From Candidatus Methylomirabilota bacterium (GTDB lineage: Bacteria > Methylomirabilota > Methylomirabilia > Rokubacteriales > CSP1-6): a DNA stretch of 57,392 nucleotides. The stretch lies in assembly GCA_036001065.1 (NCBI GenBank), contig DASYUQ010000162.1, positions 1 through 57,392 on the forward strand. The letters are read 5' to 3'. The position numbers were made by a program, and so were the translations under genes. Of this stretch, positions 47,268 through 56,489 are shown one piece after another. How positions within the stretch are numbered: the stretch's first letter is position 1; the number at the start of each line of letters is the position of its first letter. The notes below the pieces were generated by a model. It was not told where the DNA came from. It saw nothing but the letters and a program-made list of their open reading frames with translations, and did not search any database.

Positions 47268-48023
47268 GTGGGGCAGCGCTCGTTTTACGCCGGTCGGGCG
47301 CCCTCGCGAGGGGTGCCGGCGGACGCGGCCAGCCCCGTACCGGCCGCCGCCCCTGCGGTCGTCGCGCTGGGAACGGGGGCGGCCTCGACGCAGTCGGGAC
47401 TCGCTGGCGCCGCGGCTCGGCTGCGCATCCCCATCGCCGATTCGATGCCGCCGCACCTGCCGGTGGAGGCGGTGCCGCGGGGCTGGGCGCTCAAGGAGTT
47501 CAGCGGCCGTGCCTCCGTCATGCTGATGCAGGCCGAGCCCGGCCTCGTGTTCAGATTGAGGAGTGAGCGGACTTCCTTCGCGCTCTACCACGACTCCGTC
47601 ATCGACCTCGACGAGTTCCCCGTCCTGTCGTGGTGGTGGAAGGTCGTGCAGCTGCCGGCCCGGGGCGACGTCCGCCACCAGGCGACCGATGACCAAGCGG
47701 CGCAGGTCTACGTCGTCTTTCCCCGGTGGCCCTCGCCCCGGACGAAGAGCGACGTGATCGGGTACGTGTGGGACACGGCCGCGCCCGTGAACACGCGGCT
47801 CGTCAGCGCCAAGGCCTCCAACGTCCGGATCATCGTGGTCGAGTCGGGCCCGAGCAGGCTCGGGACATGGCGGCGGGGGCAGCGGAACGTCCGTGACGAC
47901 TACATCGCCCTCTTCGGGCGGCGACCGCCCCGGGCCGGGAGCATCGCCCTGATGATCGACACGGACGACACCCAGGGGACCGCCGAGACCCTGATCGGCG
48001 ACCTCGGATTCTCGCGCTCCTGA
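47268..48023 (+). CDS. DUF3047 protein, probably exported
   Basis: 251 residues from GTG 47268. DUF3047 signatures: LSWWWKVVQLPARGDVRHQATDDQAAQVYVVFP, VIGYVWDTAAPVN, RNVRDDYIALFGRRPP and IALMIDTDDTQGTAETLIGDL. Function is unknown. The frame is open upstream to 47199 and encodes a hydrophobic signal-like segment (AAAFGLVVVTAALALAAVV), but without ATG, GTG or TTG; a CTG at 47199 overlapping the der stop is the only candidate for a start that keeps it. Confidence 0.82.
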   Translation: MGQRSFYAGRAPSRGVPADAASPVPAAAPAVVALGTGAASTQSGLAGAAARLRIPIADSMPPHLPVEAVPRGWALKEFSGRASVMLMQAEPGLVFRLRSERTSFALYHDSVIDLDEFPVLSWWWKVVQLPARGDVRHQATDDQAAQVYVVFPRWPSPRTKSDVIGYVWDTAAPVNTRLVSAKASNVRIIVVESGPSRLGTWRRGQRNVRDDYIALFGRRPPRAGSIALMIDTDDTQGTAETLIGDLGFSRS

Positions 48024-48052
48024 GGGGCCAGAAGCCCAACGCCTATGCTAAG

Positions 48053-48973
48053 ATGACGCGCATGGCGGCAGGCGGCGAGCGCAACCGGGACATCTACGAC
48101 GAGCCTCCACGGTCGATCTTCTCGTCGCTCTGGTTCCGTGCCCTCCTGGTGATCGTCGTGCTCGGCGTCATCGCGGTGGTGGCGGTCCCGTACCTCCTCG
48201 ACATGGTGAACCCGCCGGTGGCGAAGCAGATTGCGGTCCAGCCCGCGGCTCCGCCCACGCCGCCCAGGCCGTCGGCGTCGTCGCCCGCCCCGGCGCAACC
48301 GCCGGCGACGCCCGAGGCGCCTCCGGCGACCTCGGCTCCGACGCCGCTCCCGGACAAGTCCGTGGAGGCGGCGAAGCCCGCGCCTCCGGCCCGGGCCGAG
48401 CCGGCCCCGGCCCAGGTCGCGGCCGCGAAGCCGGCGGTGACGGCGCCCGCGAAGGCCAAGAGGCCGGCGGCCACGGGGCCGTTCTGGGTGCAGGTGGGTG
48501 CGTTCAAAGATCAGGCCGCGGCCAAGCGCCTGGCCGATCGTCTCCGCGAACAGGACTTCAAGGTGGTGGAGTCGGTGAAGGCCGGGAGCGGGACGGCGCC
48601 AGCATCCGCCCCATCGAACATGCCCGCCGACCGCTACAACGTCTTCGTCTCCGGCATGGCGCCGGCCGAGCTGACCACCAAGCTCACCGCCAAAGGTCTG
48701 GCGGCGGATCCGGTCGCGGGCGGCGTCGTGATCAAGCCGAGCCTGCCGCTGCGTGACGCGGTGACGCTCTCCCGCGAGCTGGCAGGGGAGGGCCTGAGGG
48801 TGCAGGTGCGCCGAGCCGCGGCCGCGGCGACGACCCCGGCGAAGGTTACGGCTGGCGACGCGTTCTATCGCGTCCGGGTCGGGAGCTTTCCCGACCGCGG
48901 CGCCGCGCAGACGGCGCTGAAGGAGCTGGAGGCGAAGGGCTACAAGGCGTACATCGCCCGAGGCGGCGAATGA
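48053..48973 (+). CDS. SPOR-domain membrane protein
   Basis: 306 residues: short cytoplasmic N-terminus, one membrane helix (about 22-45), a long Pro/Ala/Lys linker (about 60-140), a SPOR domain (about 141-225, FWVQVGAFKDQAAAKRLADRL) and a second SPOR-like segment at the end (FYRVRVGSFPDRGAAQTALKELEAKGYKAYIA). SPOR domains bind denuded septal peptidoglycan, so a division or cell-wall role like FtsN or DedD is plausible. ATG 48053; ATG 48062 is an alternative. Confidence 0.85.
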   Translation: MTRMAAGGERNRDIYDEPPRSIFSSLWFRALLVIVVLGVIAVVAVPYLLDMVNPPVAKQIAVQPAAPPTPPRPSASSPAPAQPPATPEAPPATSAPTPLPDKSVEAAKPAPPARAEPAPAQVAAAKPAVTAPAKAKRPAATGPFWVQVGAFKDQAAAKRLADRLREQDFKVVESVKAGSGTAPASAPSNMPADRYNVFVSGMAPAELTTKLTAKGLAADPVAGGVVIKPSLPLRDAVTLSRELAGEGLRVQVRRAAAAATTPAKVTAGDAFYRVRVGSFPDRGAAQTALKELEAKGYKAYIARGGE

Positions 48974-49311
48974 CGGACCTCTGCCTCGTCCTCTCCACGG
49001 CGGCGTCGGCCGAGGAAGGCCTGGGGATCGGCCGCCGTCTGGTCGAGGAGCGGCTCGCGGCCTGCGTCAGCGTCGTCCCGTCGGCGCGCTCGGTGTACCT
49101 CTGGGAGGGCGAGCTGCAGGAGGCGGACGAGGCGCTGCTGATGATCAAGACGCGGCGCGACCGCTATCCCGACCTGGCCAGACGAATCCAGGAGCTCCAC
49201 TCCTACTCCGTGCCCGAGATCGTTGCTGTCCCGATCGATTCGGGCGCCCAGGCCTATGTGGACTGGGTACGCCAGACCGTGGCTCCGGGGGGAGGTGAAC
49301 CGTCGCTGTGA
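48970..49311 (+). CDS. cutA: CutA1 divalent-cation tolerance protein
   Basis: 113-residue trimeric CutA1 family protein. Seen: LVLSTAASAEEGLGIGRRLVEERLAACVSVVPSARSVYLWEGELQEADEALLMIKTRRDRYPDL and YSVPEIVAVPI. Despite the name the physiological role is uncertain. ATG overlaps the SPOR gene stop (ATGA); its stop overlaps the next start (GTGA). Confidence 0.92.
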   Translation: MTDLCLVLSTAASAEEGLGIGRRLVEERLAACVSVVPSARSVYLWEGELQEADEALLMIKTRRDRYPDLARRIQELHSYSVPEIVAVPIDSGAQAYVDWVRQTVAPGGGEPSL

Positions 49312-49586
49312 CCAAGAACGATCTCGTCAACGCCGTGGCGGCCCACGGGCTCTCGAAACGGCAGTCGGCCTCGGTGGTCGAGTCCGTCTTCGACATCATC
49401 TTCCGCTGCTTCGAGAAGGGCGAGGACGTGAAGATCGTCGGGTTCGGTCACTTCCGGATCCGGCACAAGGCATCGCGGCGCGGGCGCAACCCGCAGACGG
49501 GGAGCAGCATCGAGATCACCGCCCGCAAGGTGCTGACGTTCAAGCCGAGCAAGGGACTGAAGCAACGAATCAACAGTCATTCGTGA
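49308..49586 (+). CDS. HU/IHF family DNA-binding protein, IHF-alpha-like
   Basis: 92 residues starting MTKNDLVNAVAAHGLSKRQSASVVES, with GFGHFRIRHKASRRGRNPQTG at the arm. Followed directly by a MerR-type gene, the arrangement seen for ihfA in many bacteria. Together with the paralogue at 36537 it could form an IHF heterodimer. GTG start; overlaps both neighbours by 4 nt. Confidence 0.92.
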   Translation: MTKNDLVNAVAAHGLSKRQSASVVESVFDIIFRCFEKGEDVKIVGFGHFRIRHKASRRGRNPQTGSSIEITARKVLTFKPSKGLKQRINSHS

Positions 49587-49936
49587 CGGCGGAGCCGGCG
49601 GAAAAGCTCTACTACCGGATCGGCGAGGTGGAGGCGATGACCGGTGTGCCCGCCTACGTGCTCCGGTACTGGGAATCCGAGTTCAAGCTGCTCCGCCCCA
49701 AGAAGAACCCGGCCGGCCAGCGCATCTATCGCCGGCGCGACGTCGACATGATCATGCGCATCAAGACGCTCCTCTACGACGACCGGCTGACCCTGGAAGG
49801 CGCCAAGAAGCGGCTGCTGGCCGAGTCGCGCAAGGCCGAGCAGCTCCAGCTCGGACTGCGCGAGGTCAGCTACGCCAACGCCCTGCGCCGGATCCGTGAC
49901 CGCCTGACCGGGCTGCGCGCGCGGCTCGGTTCTTGA
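49583..49936 (+). CDS. MerR-family transcriptional regulator
   Basis: 117 residues from GTG 49583. Winged helix-turn-helix of MerR type: YYRIGEVEAMTGVPAYVLRYWESEFKLLRPKKNPAGQRIYRRRDVDMIMRIKTLLYDDRLTLEGAKKRL, then a short coiled coil. No C-terminal effector domain or Cys cluster, so the signal is unknown. Coupled to the IHF gene by GTGA. Confidence 0.88.
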   Translation: MTAEPAEKLYYRIGEVEAMTGVPAYVLRYWESEFKLLRPKKNPAGQRIYRRRDVDMIMRIKTLLYDDRLTLEGAKKRLLAESRKAEQLQLGLREVSYANALRRIRDRLTGLRARLGS

Positions 49937-49961
49937 GACATCGCGGGCTTTCTGGGACAAT
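49933..49961 (+). promoter_or_regulatory. promoter of tRNA-Pro(GGG)
   Basis: TTGAGA (49933-49938), 17-nt spacer and GACAAT (49956-49961), placing the transcription start about 8 nt before the tRNA. It overlaps the last codons of the MerR-type gene. Confidence 0.6.
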
Positions 49962-49975
49962 CTAGCCTCGGTGGT

Positions 49976-50052
<77 letters not shown>

Positions 50053-50065
50053 TTTTTCTCCCTGA

Positions 50066-50836
50066 ATGTCCGTCCTGCTCCTCACCAACGACGACGGAGT
50101 CCACGCAGCCGGCCTGGCCGCGCTGGCCAGGGCGCTCGAGGATCTGGGTGAGGTCTACGTCATCGCGCCCGAGCGCGAGCAGAGCGCCTGCGGCCACGCG
50201 CTGACGCTGCACCGCCCGCTCCGGGTCGACCGCATCCGCGAGCGGTGGTTCACCGTCAACGGCACTCCGTCCGACTGCGTCAACCTCGGCGTGCTCGGTT
50301 TCCTGCCCGAGGCGCCCGTCCTCGTCGTGTCGGGCATCAATCACGGATCGAACCTCGCCGATGACGTCACCTACTCGGGGACGGTGTCGGGGGCGATGGA
50401 GGGCACCCTGCTCGGCGTGCCCTCGGTGGCCGTCTCGCTCGCCGACGGCGACGACTTTGGGGAGGCCGCCCGGGTGGCGCGGCTCATCGCCGCCCGCGTC
50501 CTCGTCGAAGGGCTGCCCGCCAAGACGCTGCTCAACGTCAACGTCCCCCCCGGCGCCCCGCGTGGCATCCGGATCACCCGCCAGGGCCACCGGGTCTACA
50601 CGGAGAAGATCGTGGAGCAGCGGGACCCGCGGGGGCGCGCCTACTACTGGATCGGGGGTGGGGAGCCGCGCTGGGAGGCGCTGGAGGGCACCGACCTGGC
50701 GGCGGTCCACGAGGGCTTCGTGGCCGTGACGCCAGTCCACCTGGATCTCACGCACCACCGGGCGCTCGGCCAGATGGCCGACTGGTCGAGAGCGCTCACG
50801 GCGCAGCTCAAGCGGGCGCGCGGCCGGGCCGACTGA
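50066..50836 (+). CDS. surE: SurE 5'/3'-nucleotidase
   Basis: Metal-dependent nucleoside monophosphatase and exopolyphosphatase linked to stationary-phase survival. 256 residues: VLLLTNDDGVHAAGLAALA (metal-binding Asp pair), APEREQSACGHALTLHRPLR, VSGINHGSNLADDVTYSGTVSGAMEG and NVNVPPGAPRGIRITRQGHRVY are all SurE motifs. Starts the surE-pcm-nlpD-rpoS series, interrupted here by a tRNA and acyP. Confidence 0.95.
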   Translation: MSVLLLTNDDGVHAAGLAALARALEDLGEVYVIAPEREQSACGHALTLHRPLRVDRIRERWFTVNGTPSDCVNLGVLGFLPEAPVLVVSGINHGSNLADDVTYSGTVSGAMEGTLLGVPSVAVSLADGDDFGEAARVARLIAARVLVEGLPAKTLLNVNVPPGAPRGIRITRQGHRVYTEKIVEQRDPRGRAYYWIGGGEPRWEALEGTDLAAVHEGFVAVTPVHLDLTHHRALGQMADWSRALTAQLKRARGRAD

Positions 50837-50840
50837 AATC

Positions 50841-51491
50841 GTGGAGCGCGGCGGCTTCGAGCGCGAGCGTGAGCGGATGGTCGAGGAGCAGCTGGTCCGC
50901 CGTGGGATCACCGACGCGCGTGTGCTGGACGCGATGCGCCGGGTGCCACGCCATCTCTTCGTCGAGGAGGCCCTGCGGGACCGCGCCTACGGCGACCATC
51001 CGCTGCCCATCGGCGAGCAGCAGACCATCTCCCAGCCCTACATCGTGGCCCTGATGACGTCCCTCCTGGCCCTCGACGGTCAGGAAAAGGTGCTGGAGGT
51101 CGGCACGGGCTCCGGCTACCAGACCGCCATCCTGGCCCTGCTGGCGCGGCGCATCTGCTCGATCGAGCGGCTGCCCAGCCTCGCCCTGCGGGCGCGCGCC
51201 CTCTTGGAGTCGCTCGGCTACAACAACGTCTGGATCCGCGTCGGCAACGGCACGCTGGGCTGGCCGGACGAGGCGCCGTTCGACCGGATTCTCGTGGCCG
51301 CCGGCGCCCCCAGCGTGCCGCCGCCCCTGTTCGAGCAGCTGGCCAAGGGCGGGCGCATGGTCCTTCCCGTCGGGGACACCAGCAATCAGATGCTGACTCT
51401 GGTGGAGAACGTCGGGGGCGAGATGCGGATCACCCCGTGCGGCGATTGTATGTTCGTGAAGCTGGTGGGCAAGTATGCTTGGGAGACGTGA
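50841..51491 (+). CDS. pcm: protein-L-isoaspartate O-methyltransferase
   Basis: Repairs isoaspartyl damage using S-adenosylmethionine. 216 residues: [39 protein letters not shown], the SAM-binding motif [19 protein letters not shown], and the C-terminal [18 protein letters not shown] 50841 is 4 nt after surE, so cotranslation is likely. The end of the gene overlaps the promoter region of the next tRNA. Confidence 0.94.
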   Translation: MERGGFERERERMVEEQLVRRGITDARVLDAMRRVPRHLFVEEALRDRAYGDHPLPIGEQQTISQPYIVALMTSLLALDGQEKVLEVGTGSGYQTAILALLARRICSIERLPSLALRARALLESLGYNNVWIRVGNGTLGWPDEAPFDRILVAAGAPSVPPPLFEQLAKGGRMVLPVGDTSNQMLTLVENVGGEMRITPCGDCMFVKLVGKYAWET

Positions 51492-51515
51492 CCCTGTACA
51501 ATAGGCGCGTCGGCG

Positions 51516-51592
<77 letters not shown>

Positions 51593-51599
51593 CGTTCTT

Positions 51600-51639
51600 G
51601 ATCGCCGGCCGGCCGGCACCAAGCGGCCGGTCGGCGATC
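51600..51639 (+). terminator. long GC-rich stem-loop after tRNA-Pro(CGG)
   Basis: A 16-bp stem (GATCGCCG then GCCGGCCG on the left arm, one G-U pair) with loop GCACCAAG. There is no T run after it, so it may terminate tRNA transcription weakly or protect or process transcripts. It ends 24 nt before the acyP start. Confidence 0.5.
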
Positions 51640-51662
51640 GCCGCCGTCTCTGTCGATCCTCC

Positions 51663-51962
51663 ATGAACGCGCAACGCGTTGCCGCCGAGATTATCGTCGA
51701 GGGCCGTGTGCAGGGCGTCGGGTACCGCAGCCACGCCCAGCGCCGAGCCTCGCTCCTGGGCCTGGCCGGCTACGTGATGAACCTCAGGGACGGGCGCGTG
51801 CGCGTGCACGCCGAAGGTCCCCGCCCGCTGATCGAGGAGCTGGCCCGCCATCTCGAGAAGGGACCGCCGCTGTCGGGGGTCGAGCGCGTCACCGTGCGGT
51901 GGCTGCCGCCCACGGGCCGGTTCAGCGCCTTCGACATCCGCTTCGCCGAGTTCGAGCCGTGA
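51663..51962 (+). CDS. acyP: acylphosphatase
   Basis: 99 residues. Ferredoxin-like acylphosphatase with the catalytic Arg in [14 protein letters not shown] and the catalytic Asn in [15 protein letters not shown]. It hydrolyses acyl-phosphates such as acetyl- or carbamoyl-phosphate; the physiological substrate is unclear. The stop overlaps the start of the LysM/M23 gene by GTGA. Confidence 0.93.
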   Translation: MNAQRVAAEIIVEGRVQGVGYRSHAQRRASLLGLAGYVMNLRDGRVRVHAEGPRPLIEELARHLEKGPPLSGVERVTVRWLPPTGRFSAFDIRFAEFEP

Positions 51963-52742
51963 CGCCGCCCGCCGCCCGGCACCGGCGCGCGCTCGGGGGC
52001 GCCGTGGTCGGTCTCACCGCCGTGCTTCTGGCCCACGCCGCGACCCAGGCGCCCAGCCAGCCCGGCCCGCCCGCACGCGTTCACGCGGTGAAGCCGGGCG
52101 ATACCCTGAGCGCGATCGCCCAGACATACGGCGTGAGCGTCGCCGCCATCGTGGCGGCAAATCGCCTGCCCGGGGATGAGGTCACGCTGAGGATCGGCCA
52201 GCGGCTGACGATTCCGCCCTCCGTGCCGGCCGTGGCCGGCGCCAAGCTGCCGGCGCGGCGCAGCCCGCCGCGCCCGCCCGTGACCCTGGTGCTGGCCGTG
52301 CCCGACTTCGGCGACCTCCAGCCGCTCTTCGCATGGCCCGTGGACGGAGCCGTCAGCTCGACGTTCGGGCGCCGGCGAAGCGGATGGCACCGCGGCGTCG
52401 ACATCAAGGCGGACCACGGCGCGCCGGTACTGGCGGCGGCGCCGGGCCTCGTGATCGCCAGCGGCCTCGAGCGGCGCTACGGCCGGGTCGTCAAGATCGA
52501 GCACGCCCACGGCTTCGTGACCGTCTACGCCCACAACGACCACAACCTGGTCGAGGTGGGCGAGCACGTCTCCATCGGACAGACGATCGCCGTCATCGGC
52601 CGCAGTGGCCGCGCCACCGCCCACCACCTCCACTTCGAGATCCGCCACGGTGGGCTGGCCTACAACCCGCTCTATCTGCTGCCGCTGCCGCCGCGGGTCG
52701 TCTTGATCGACGAGAGCGAGATGGTGGAGCACGAGGAGCCCG

Positions 52743-52750
<8 letters not shown>
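51959..52750 (+). CDS. NlpD-like LysM/M23 murein hydrolase factor
   Basis: 263 residues: N-terminal signal peptide (about 1-25), a LysM domain (about 38-85, HAVKPGDTLSAIAQTYGVSVAAIVAANRL), a Pro-rich linker, and an M23 domain with FAWPVDGAVSSTFGRRR, zinc motifs HRGVDI and HLHFEIR, and HAHGFVTVYAHNDHNLV. The zinc ligands look intact, unlike the degenerate site of E. coli NlpD, so it may be catalytic. Located just before the sigma factor, as nlpD is before rpoS. It lacks a clear lipobox. Confidence 0.92.
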
Positions 52751-53657
<907 letters not shown>

Positions 53658-53667
53658 GGGACGCGCC

Positions 53668-54273
53668 ATGCGTAGACTGAGCGCCACGCTCGCCAGCGCC
53701 GCCATCGCGCTGATGGCGGCCGGATGCGCGAGCCTGACCGCGCTGCCGCCCCCAGTGGTGACGCCGCAGCTGGACGTGATCTGGGTACCGAGCGATCTCG
53801 CCGTGGTCATGGAGATGCTGCGGGTGGCCGAGGTCGGTCCCGGTGACGTGGTCTACGACCTCGGCTGCGGCGACGGCCGGATCGTGATCACTGCCGCTCA
53901 GCAATTCGGAGCGCGCGCGGTCGGCGTCGACCTGGACACCGACCTGCTGGCCGAGGCCTGGCAGAATGCGGTGAAGGCCGGCGTCGCCGATCGGGTGACC
54001 TTCCGGGAGCAGGACCTGTTCGCCACCGACCTCGGCGAGGCCACGGTGGTCACGCTATATCTCTCGCCCGAAGTGAACTTAAAGTTGCGGCCCAAGCTTC
54101 TGCGCGAGCTCCGCCCCGGCAGCCGGATCGTCTCGCACGAGTATGACCTGGGCGACTGGCTGCCGGAGCGGACGGTCTCCGTGCCCCTCGCTGAGCGCTC
54201 CCACCGTGTCTTCCTGTGGCGTGTCCCGGCTGGTGTACACCGAAGCCCTGCGCATCTCCGCGTGCCCCCGTAG
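53668..54273 (+). CDS. exported or lipoprotein SAM-dependent methyltransferase
   Basis: 201 residues. The N-terminus is a signal peptide with a possible lipobox ending AAGC (Cys20); the rest is a class I methyltransferase fold with VYDLGCGDGRIVITAAQ (motif I) and VGVDLDTDLLAEAWQNAV. A secreted methyltransferase is odd, but the family with this layout is seen next to envelope genes in several diderms. The last 10 bases, including the stop TAG, lie inside the truncated tRNA-Arg, so the native 3' end may have been altered. Confidence 0.8.
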   Translation: MRRLSATLASAAIALMAAGCASLTALPPPVVTPQLDVIWVPSDLAVVMEMLRVAEVGPGDVVYDLGCGDGRIVITAAQQFGARAVGVDLDTDLLAEAWQNAVKAGVADRVTFREQDLFATDLGEATVVTLYLSPEVNLKLRPKLLRELRPGSRIVSHEYDLGDWLPERTVSVPLAERSHRVFLWRVPAGVHRSPAHLRVPP

Positions 54274-54302
54274 CTCAGGTGGATAGAGCAGCAGTTTCCT
54301 AA
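54264..54302 (+). pseudogene. 5' half of a tRNA-Arg(CCT) gene
   Basis: Positions 1-38 of a normal tRNA-Arg: acceptor GCCCCCG, D-arm GCTCAGGTGGATAGAGC, anticodon stem GCAGT, loop TTCCTAA (anticodon CCT). The next bases are CCCGA instead of ACTGC, and no T-arm or CGGGGGC appears downstream. The break at the edge of the anticodon loop coincides with a known crossover point of tRNA-targeting integrases. An assembly join is also possible. Confidence 0.8.
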
Positions 54303-54476
54303 CCCGACCCGGCGGGGCTGCGGAACACGGCAGCTTTTCAGACGTGTTTCCGCTTCGTTTATTCCCTTCCGTGTGCTGAGCCGTTGTCTCACTCATGGAC
54401 AATTTTCTCCCAGCGGCCCTCTGATCCCATGAACCCCCCGGCCCGTTCAGCACATGGTTCAGCACAATCCGGGCGT
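54303..54476. other. non-coding gap with 12-bp direct repeats
   Basis: 174 bases without a gene. GTTCAGCACATG (54445-54456) is followed directly by GTTCAGCACAAT (54457-54468), and TGTGCTGA upstream (54372-54379) is an inverted partner. These could be integrase or regulator binding sites, or chance. Base composition is less GC-rich than the surroundings (TTTTCAG, TCGTTTATTCC). Confidence 0.4.
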
Positions 54477-56177
54477 TCAGCGGCCCGGCGTGAGCGTGAG
54501 CGTCCCGGGCCGCCCCGCGTCGTCGCTCGGGATCGCCCCCTCGGCGTCACGGATCTCGACGGTCAGCGCGCCGTCGGCGGCAATCCTCAGCACGCCGAAG
54601 TTGACGAACGATGGCCGTGCCGGATCCAGCCGCCGCCCCCGCACGTAGAGCTCGACGGGCGCGAGGGTGGTCGAGAGCGCGCGCGGCGGGAACGAGCCCG
54701 CATTGGCCGGCCCTGCGATGAACTCATGGAAGACAAGGCCGGCCAGGTCGCCGGTCGGCTCGTAGCGCAGTAAGCGCGCGTAGTGCACGTCAGTGGCGAG
54801 CCAGATCACGTTGGTGATCCTCTCCGCCTTGATGAAGGCCAGGATCGCGCGGAGCTCCGACTCGAACCCGGTCGGGTTCGCCTGGTTGCCGTCGGTGTCC
54901 GTGTTGAGGCGCATCCCAGCCGCCCAGCCATCGCGCACCGTAAAGAGCGGCGCCATCGCGCCCTCCGGCGCGAAGAGCTGGTAGCCTCCAGTGGGGGTGG
55001 ACAGCGAATCGTCGGTCGAGACGATCTTCCACACGACGCCGCGCGCCTGCGCCTCCTTGAGGCCGCGGAGCAGCCAGCCGCGCTGCTCGGCGCCCAGGAT
55101 CGACTTGGCCTTGCCCTCGAGCCGCCGGCGCGAGCCGTCGCGCAGACGGACGTCGAGCGCTTTGCCCGCTCCGTCGGGCAGGATGTTGTCGTCGCGGTAC
55201 GAGCGCGCGTCGAGGAGGAAGACCTCCGCGAGCCGGCCGAACCGGAAGCCCCGGTAAATCCGGTGAGTGGGGTCCGGCCGGATCGGTGTGAACTCGAAGA
55301 GGGTCTTCGTGCCCGGCGCGATGAGGGCGGCGATCGGACGAGTGTCGGGCGTGCCGCGGATCGTCCCCACCCGGTCCTCGCCGGGGTACCAGTCGTTGAT
55401 CACCTCGTGGTCGTCCCACTGGAAGTAGTGCGGGGTGTGAGCGCGGAAGCGGCGGTACGCCTCGTCCTCGAGGTTGTACTTCCACTTCGCGCGGAAGGCG
55501 GCGAGCACCTCGCCCTCTCTCTTCCAGCGCGGGTCCGTCGCGGGGACGAGCTGGTGGGCGGCGACCTCCGGGTCGCCGCTGAGCGCGTTGCGCGGATGAT
55601 CGGGCAGGGTGGTGACGGGTGGGCAGACGCCGTCCACGTAGACGGAGTCGCCGTTGGCGATGGCCCCGTCGGGATTGAGCCGCGCCATGTGGGTGAAGAT
55701 CGCGTACCCGCGCTCGGGATCGCGGCAGTAATTCTGGCCGCCGAGATCCCCCCACCACACCAGCGTGAGCGGGCGCGCCGCGCCGTCGGCGGGAGCCGTC
55801 CTGAACTGACCGGCCGGCGAAACAACCTCGGTCCCATCCCGCGTGTCGATGAAGCGGACCCAGTAGACGTAGCGCGTGTCCGCGGTCAGTCCGGAGAGCA
55901 CGACCTTGCCCGTGAAGTCGCCAGCCGCGTCGACCTGGGTGACGCCCTGGCGCTGCGGCGGCCAAACCGGCGCCGTCGCCGGCGTGACGTCCACCACCAT
56001 GCGCGCGGCGCGATTGGCGCGCGCCCAGATCACGGCGTCCGTGGCGGTGACGTCGCCGCTCGCGATCCCGTGGGTGATGCGCAACGGCTCGGCGGCGCCG
56101 CTCGTGCCGCCTCCGCCGAGACCGAGAAGCAGGATGAGCGATAGGGCGGCGGGAGTCCGAACGCGCAACGATCTCAT
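54477..56177 (-). CDS. phoD: PhoD-type alkaline phosphatase/phosphodiesterase
   Basis: 566 residues. Exported metal-dependent phosphatase. Signal peptide about 1-28 (RTPAALSLILLLGLGGGG) without the twin-Arg normal for PhoD. An N-terminal Fe3-type PhoD domain (HGIASGDVTATDAVIWAR) is followed by the catalytic domain: WWGDLGGQNYC, NGDSVYVDG, FQWDDHEVINDW, FLLDARSYRDDN and LATDVHYARLL. The start is firm: GGGAGGTG lies about 4-10 nt before ATG 56177. The start overlaps the stop of a decayed permease frame (ATGA). Expression may come from the promoter at 56490-56518. Confidence 0.9.
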   Translation of the reverse strand: MRSLRVRTPAALSLILLLGLGGGGTSGAAEPLRITHGIASGDVTATDAVIWARANRAARMVVDVTPATAPVWPPQRQGVTQVDAAGDFTGKVVLSGLTADTRYVYWVRFIDTRDGTEVVSPAGQFRTAPADGAARPLTLVWWGDLGGQNYCRDPERGYAIFTHMARLNPDGAIANGDSVYVDGVCPPVTTLPDHPRNALSGDPEVAAHQLVPATDPRWKREGEVLAAFRAKWKYNLEDEAYRRFRAHTPHYFQWDDHEVINDWYPGEDRVGTIRGTPDTRPIAALIAPGTKTLFEFTPIRPDPTHRIYRGFRFGRLAEVFLLDARSYRDDNILPDGAGKALDVRLRDGSRRRLEGKAKSILGAEQRGWLLRGLKEAQARGVVWKIVSTDDSLSTPTGGYQLFAPEGAMAPLFTVRDGWAAGMRLNTDTDGNQANPTGFESELRAILAFIKAERITNVIWLATDVHYARLLRYEPTGDLAGLVFHEFIAGPANAGSFPPRALSTTLAPVELYVRGRRLDPARPSFVNFGVLRIAADGALTVEIRDAEGAIPSDDAGRPGTLTLTPGR

Positions 56178-56350
56178 GGCGCACCTCCCTGGGAAGCGGC
56201 CTCGGTCCTCTCGGACGGGAGCCCTTCGGGCCGGTAGCTCACCAGCACCACGAGGATCAGGCCGACCATGATCTGCTGGGCGGCGGCCAGGCGCACGCCC
56301 GTGAAGAAGGGGATCAGGTCCTTGGCGAACCGGCTGCCCTCCAGGAGCGT
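56174..56350 (-). pseudogene. C-terminal remnant of a branched-chain amino acid ABC permease
   Basis: The minus-strand frame ends with IPFFTGVRLAAAQQIMVGLILVVLVSYRPEGLPSERTE, which resembles the last helix and tail of LivM/LivH permeases (a GLILxxV...RPEGL pattern). No upstream permease body exists; the frame before it is unrelated. Its stop overlaps phoD by ATGA. Confidence 0.6.
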
Positions 56351-56439
56351 AGGAAGACCTTCCCCACCTGCTGCGCCTCGACCGCGAGCGGCGTGACAAG
56401 AATGCCGAGGGCGAAGGTGATGAGGACCACTCTCTTCAT
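56314..56439 (-). pseudogene. signal-peptide remnant of an ABC substrate-binding protein
   Basis: A 41-codon frame from ATG 56439: MKRVVLITFALGILVTPLA, then VEAQQVGKVF, which matches the signal peptide and first strand of uncharacterised ABC substrate-binding proteins, and then runs into the permease remnant in another frame and stops. GGAGGT precedes the ATG. The gene body has been deleted. Confidence 0.6.
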
Positions 56440-56489
56440 GCCAGACCTCCAGCGAGTCGGGCCGATTCACCGTGCCGAAGAGTGCGTCG

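Noticed and set aside
54264-54476. complete tRNA-Arg, or tRNA-Arg with a short group I intron
   Set aside because: No 3' exon (anticodon stem partner ACTGC, TTC-type T-loop, CGGGGGC acceptor strand) can be found downstream within the gap or further on.
54783-56144. 453-codon plus-strand frame over phoD
   Set aside because: Antisense to PhoD, whose catalytic motifs and strong ribosome-binding site are clear on the minus strand.
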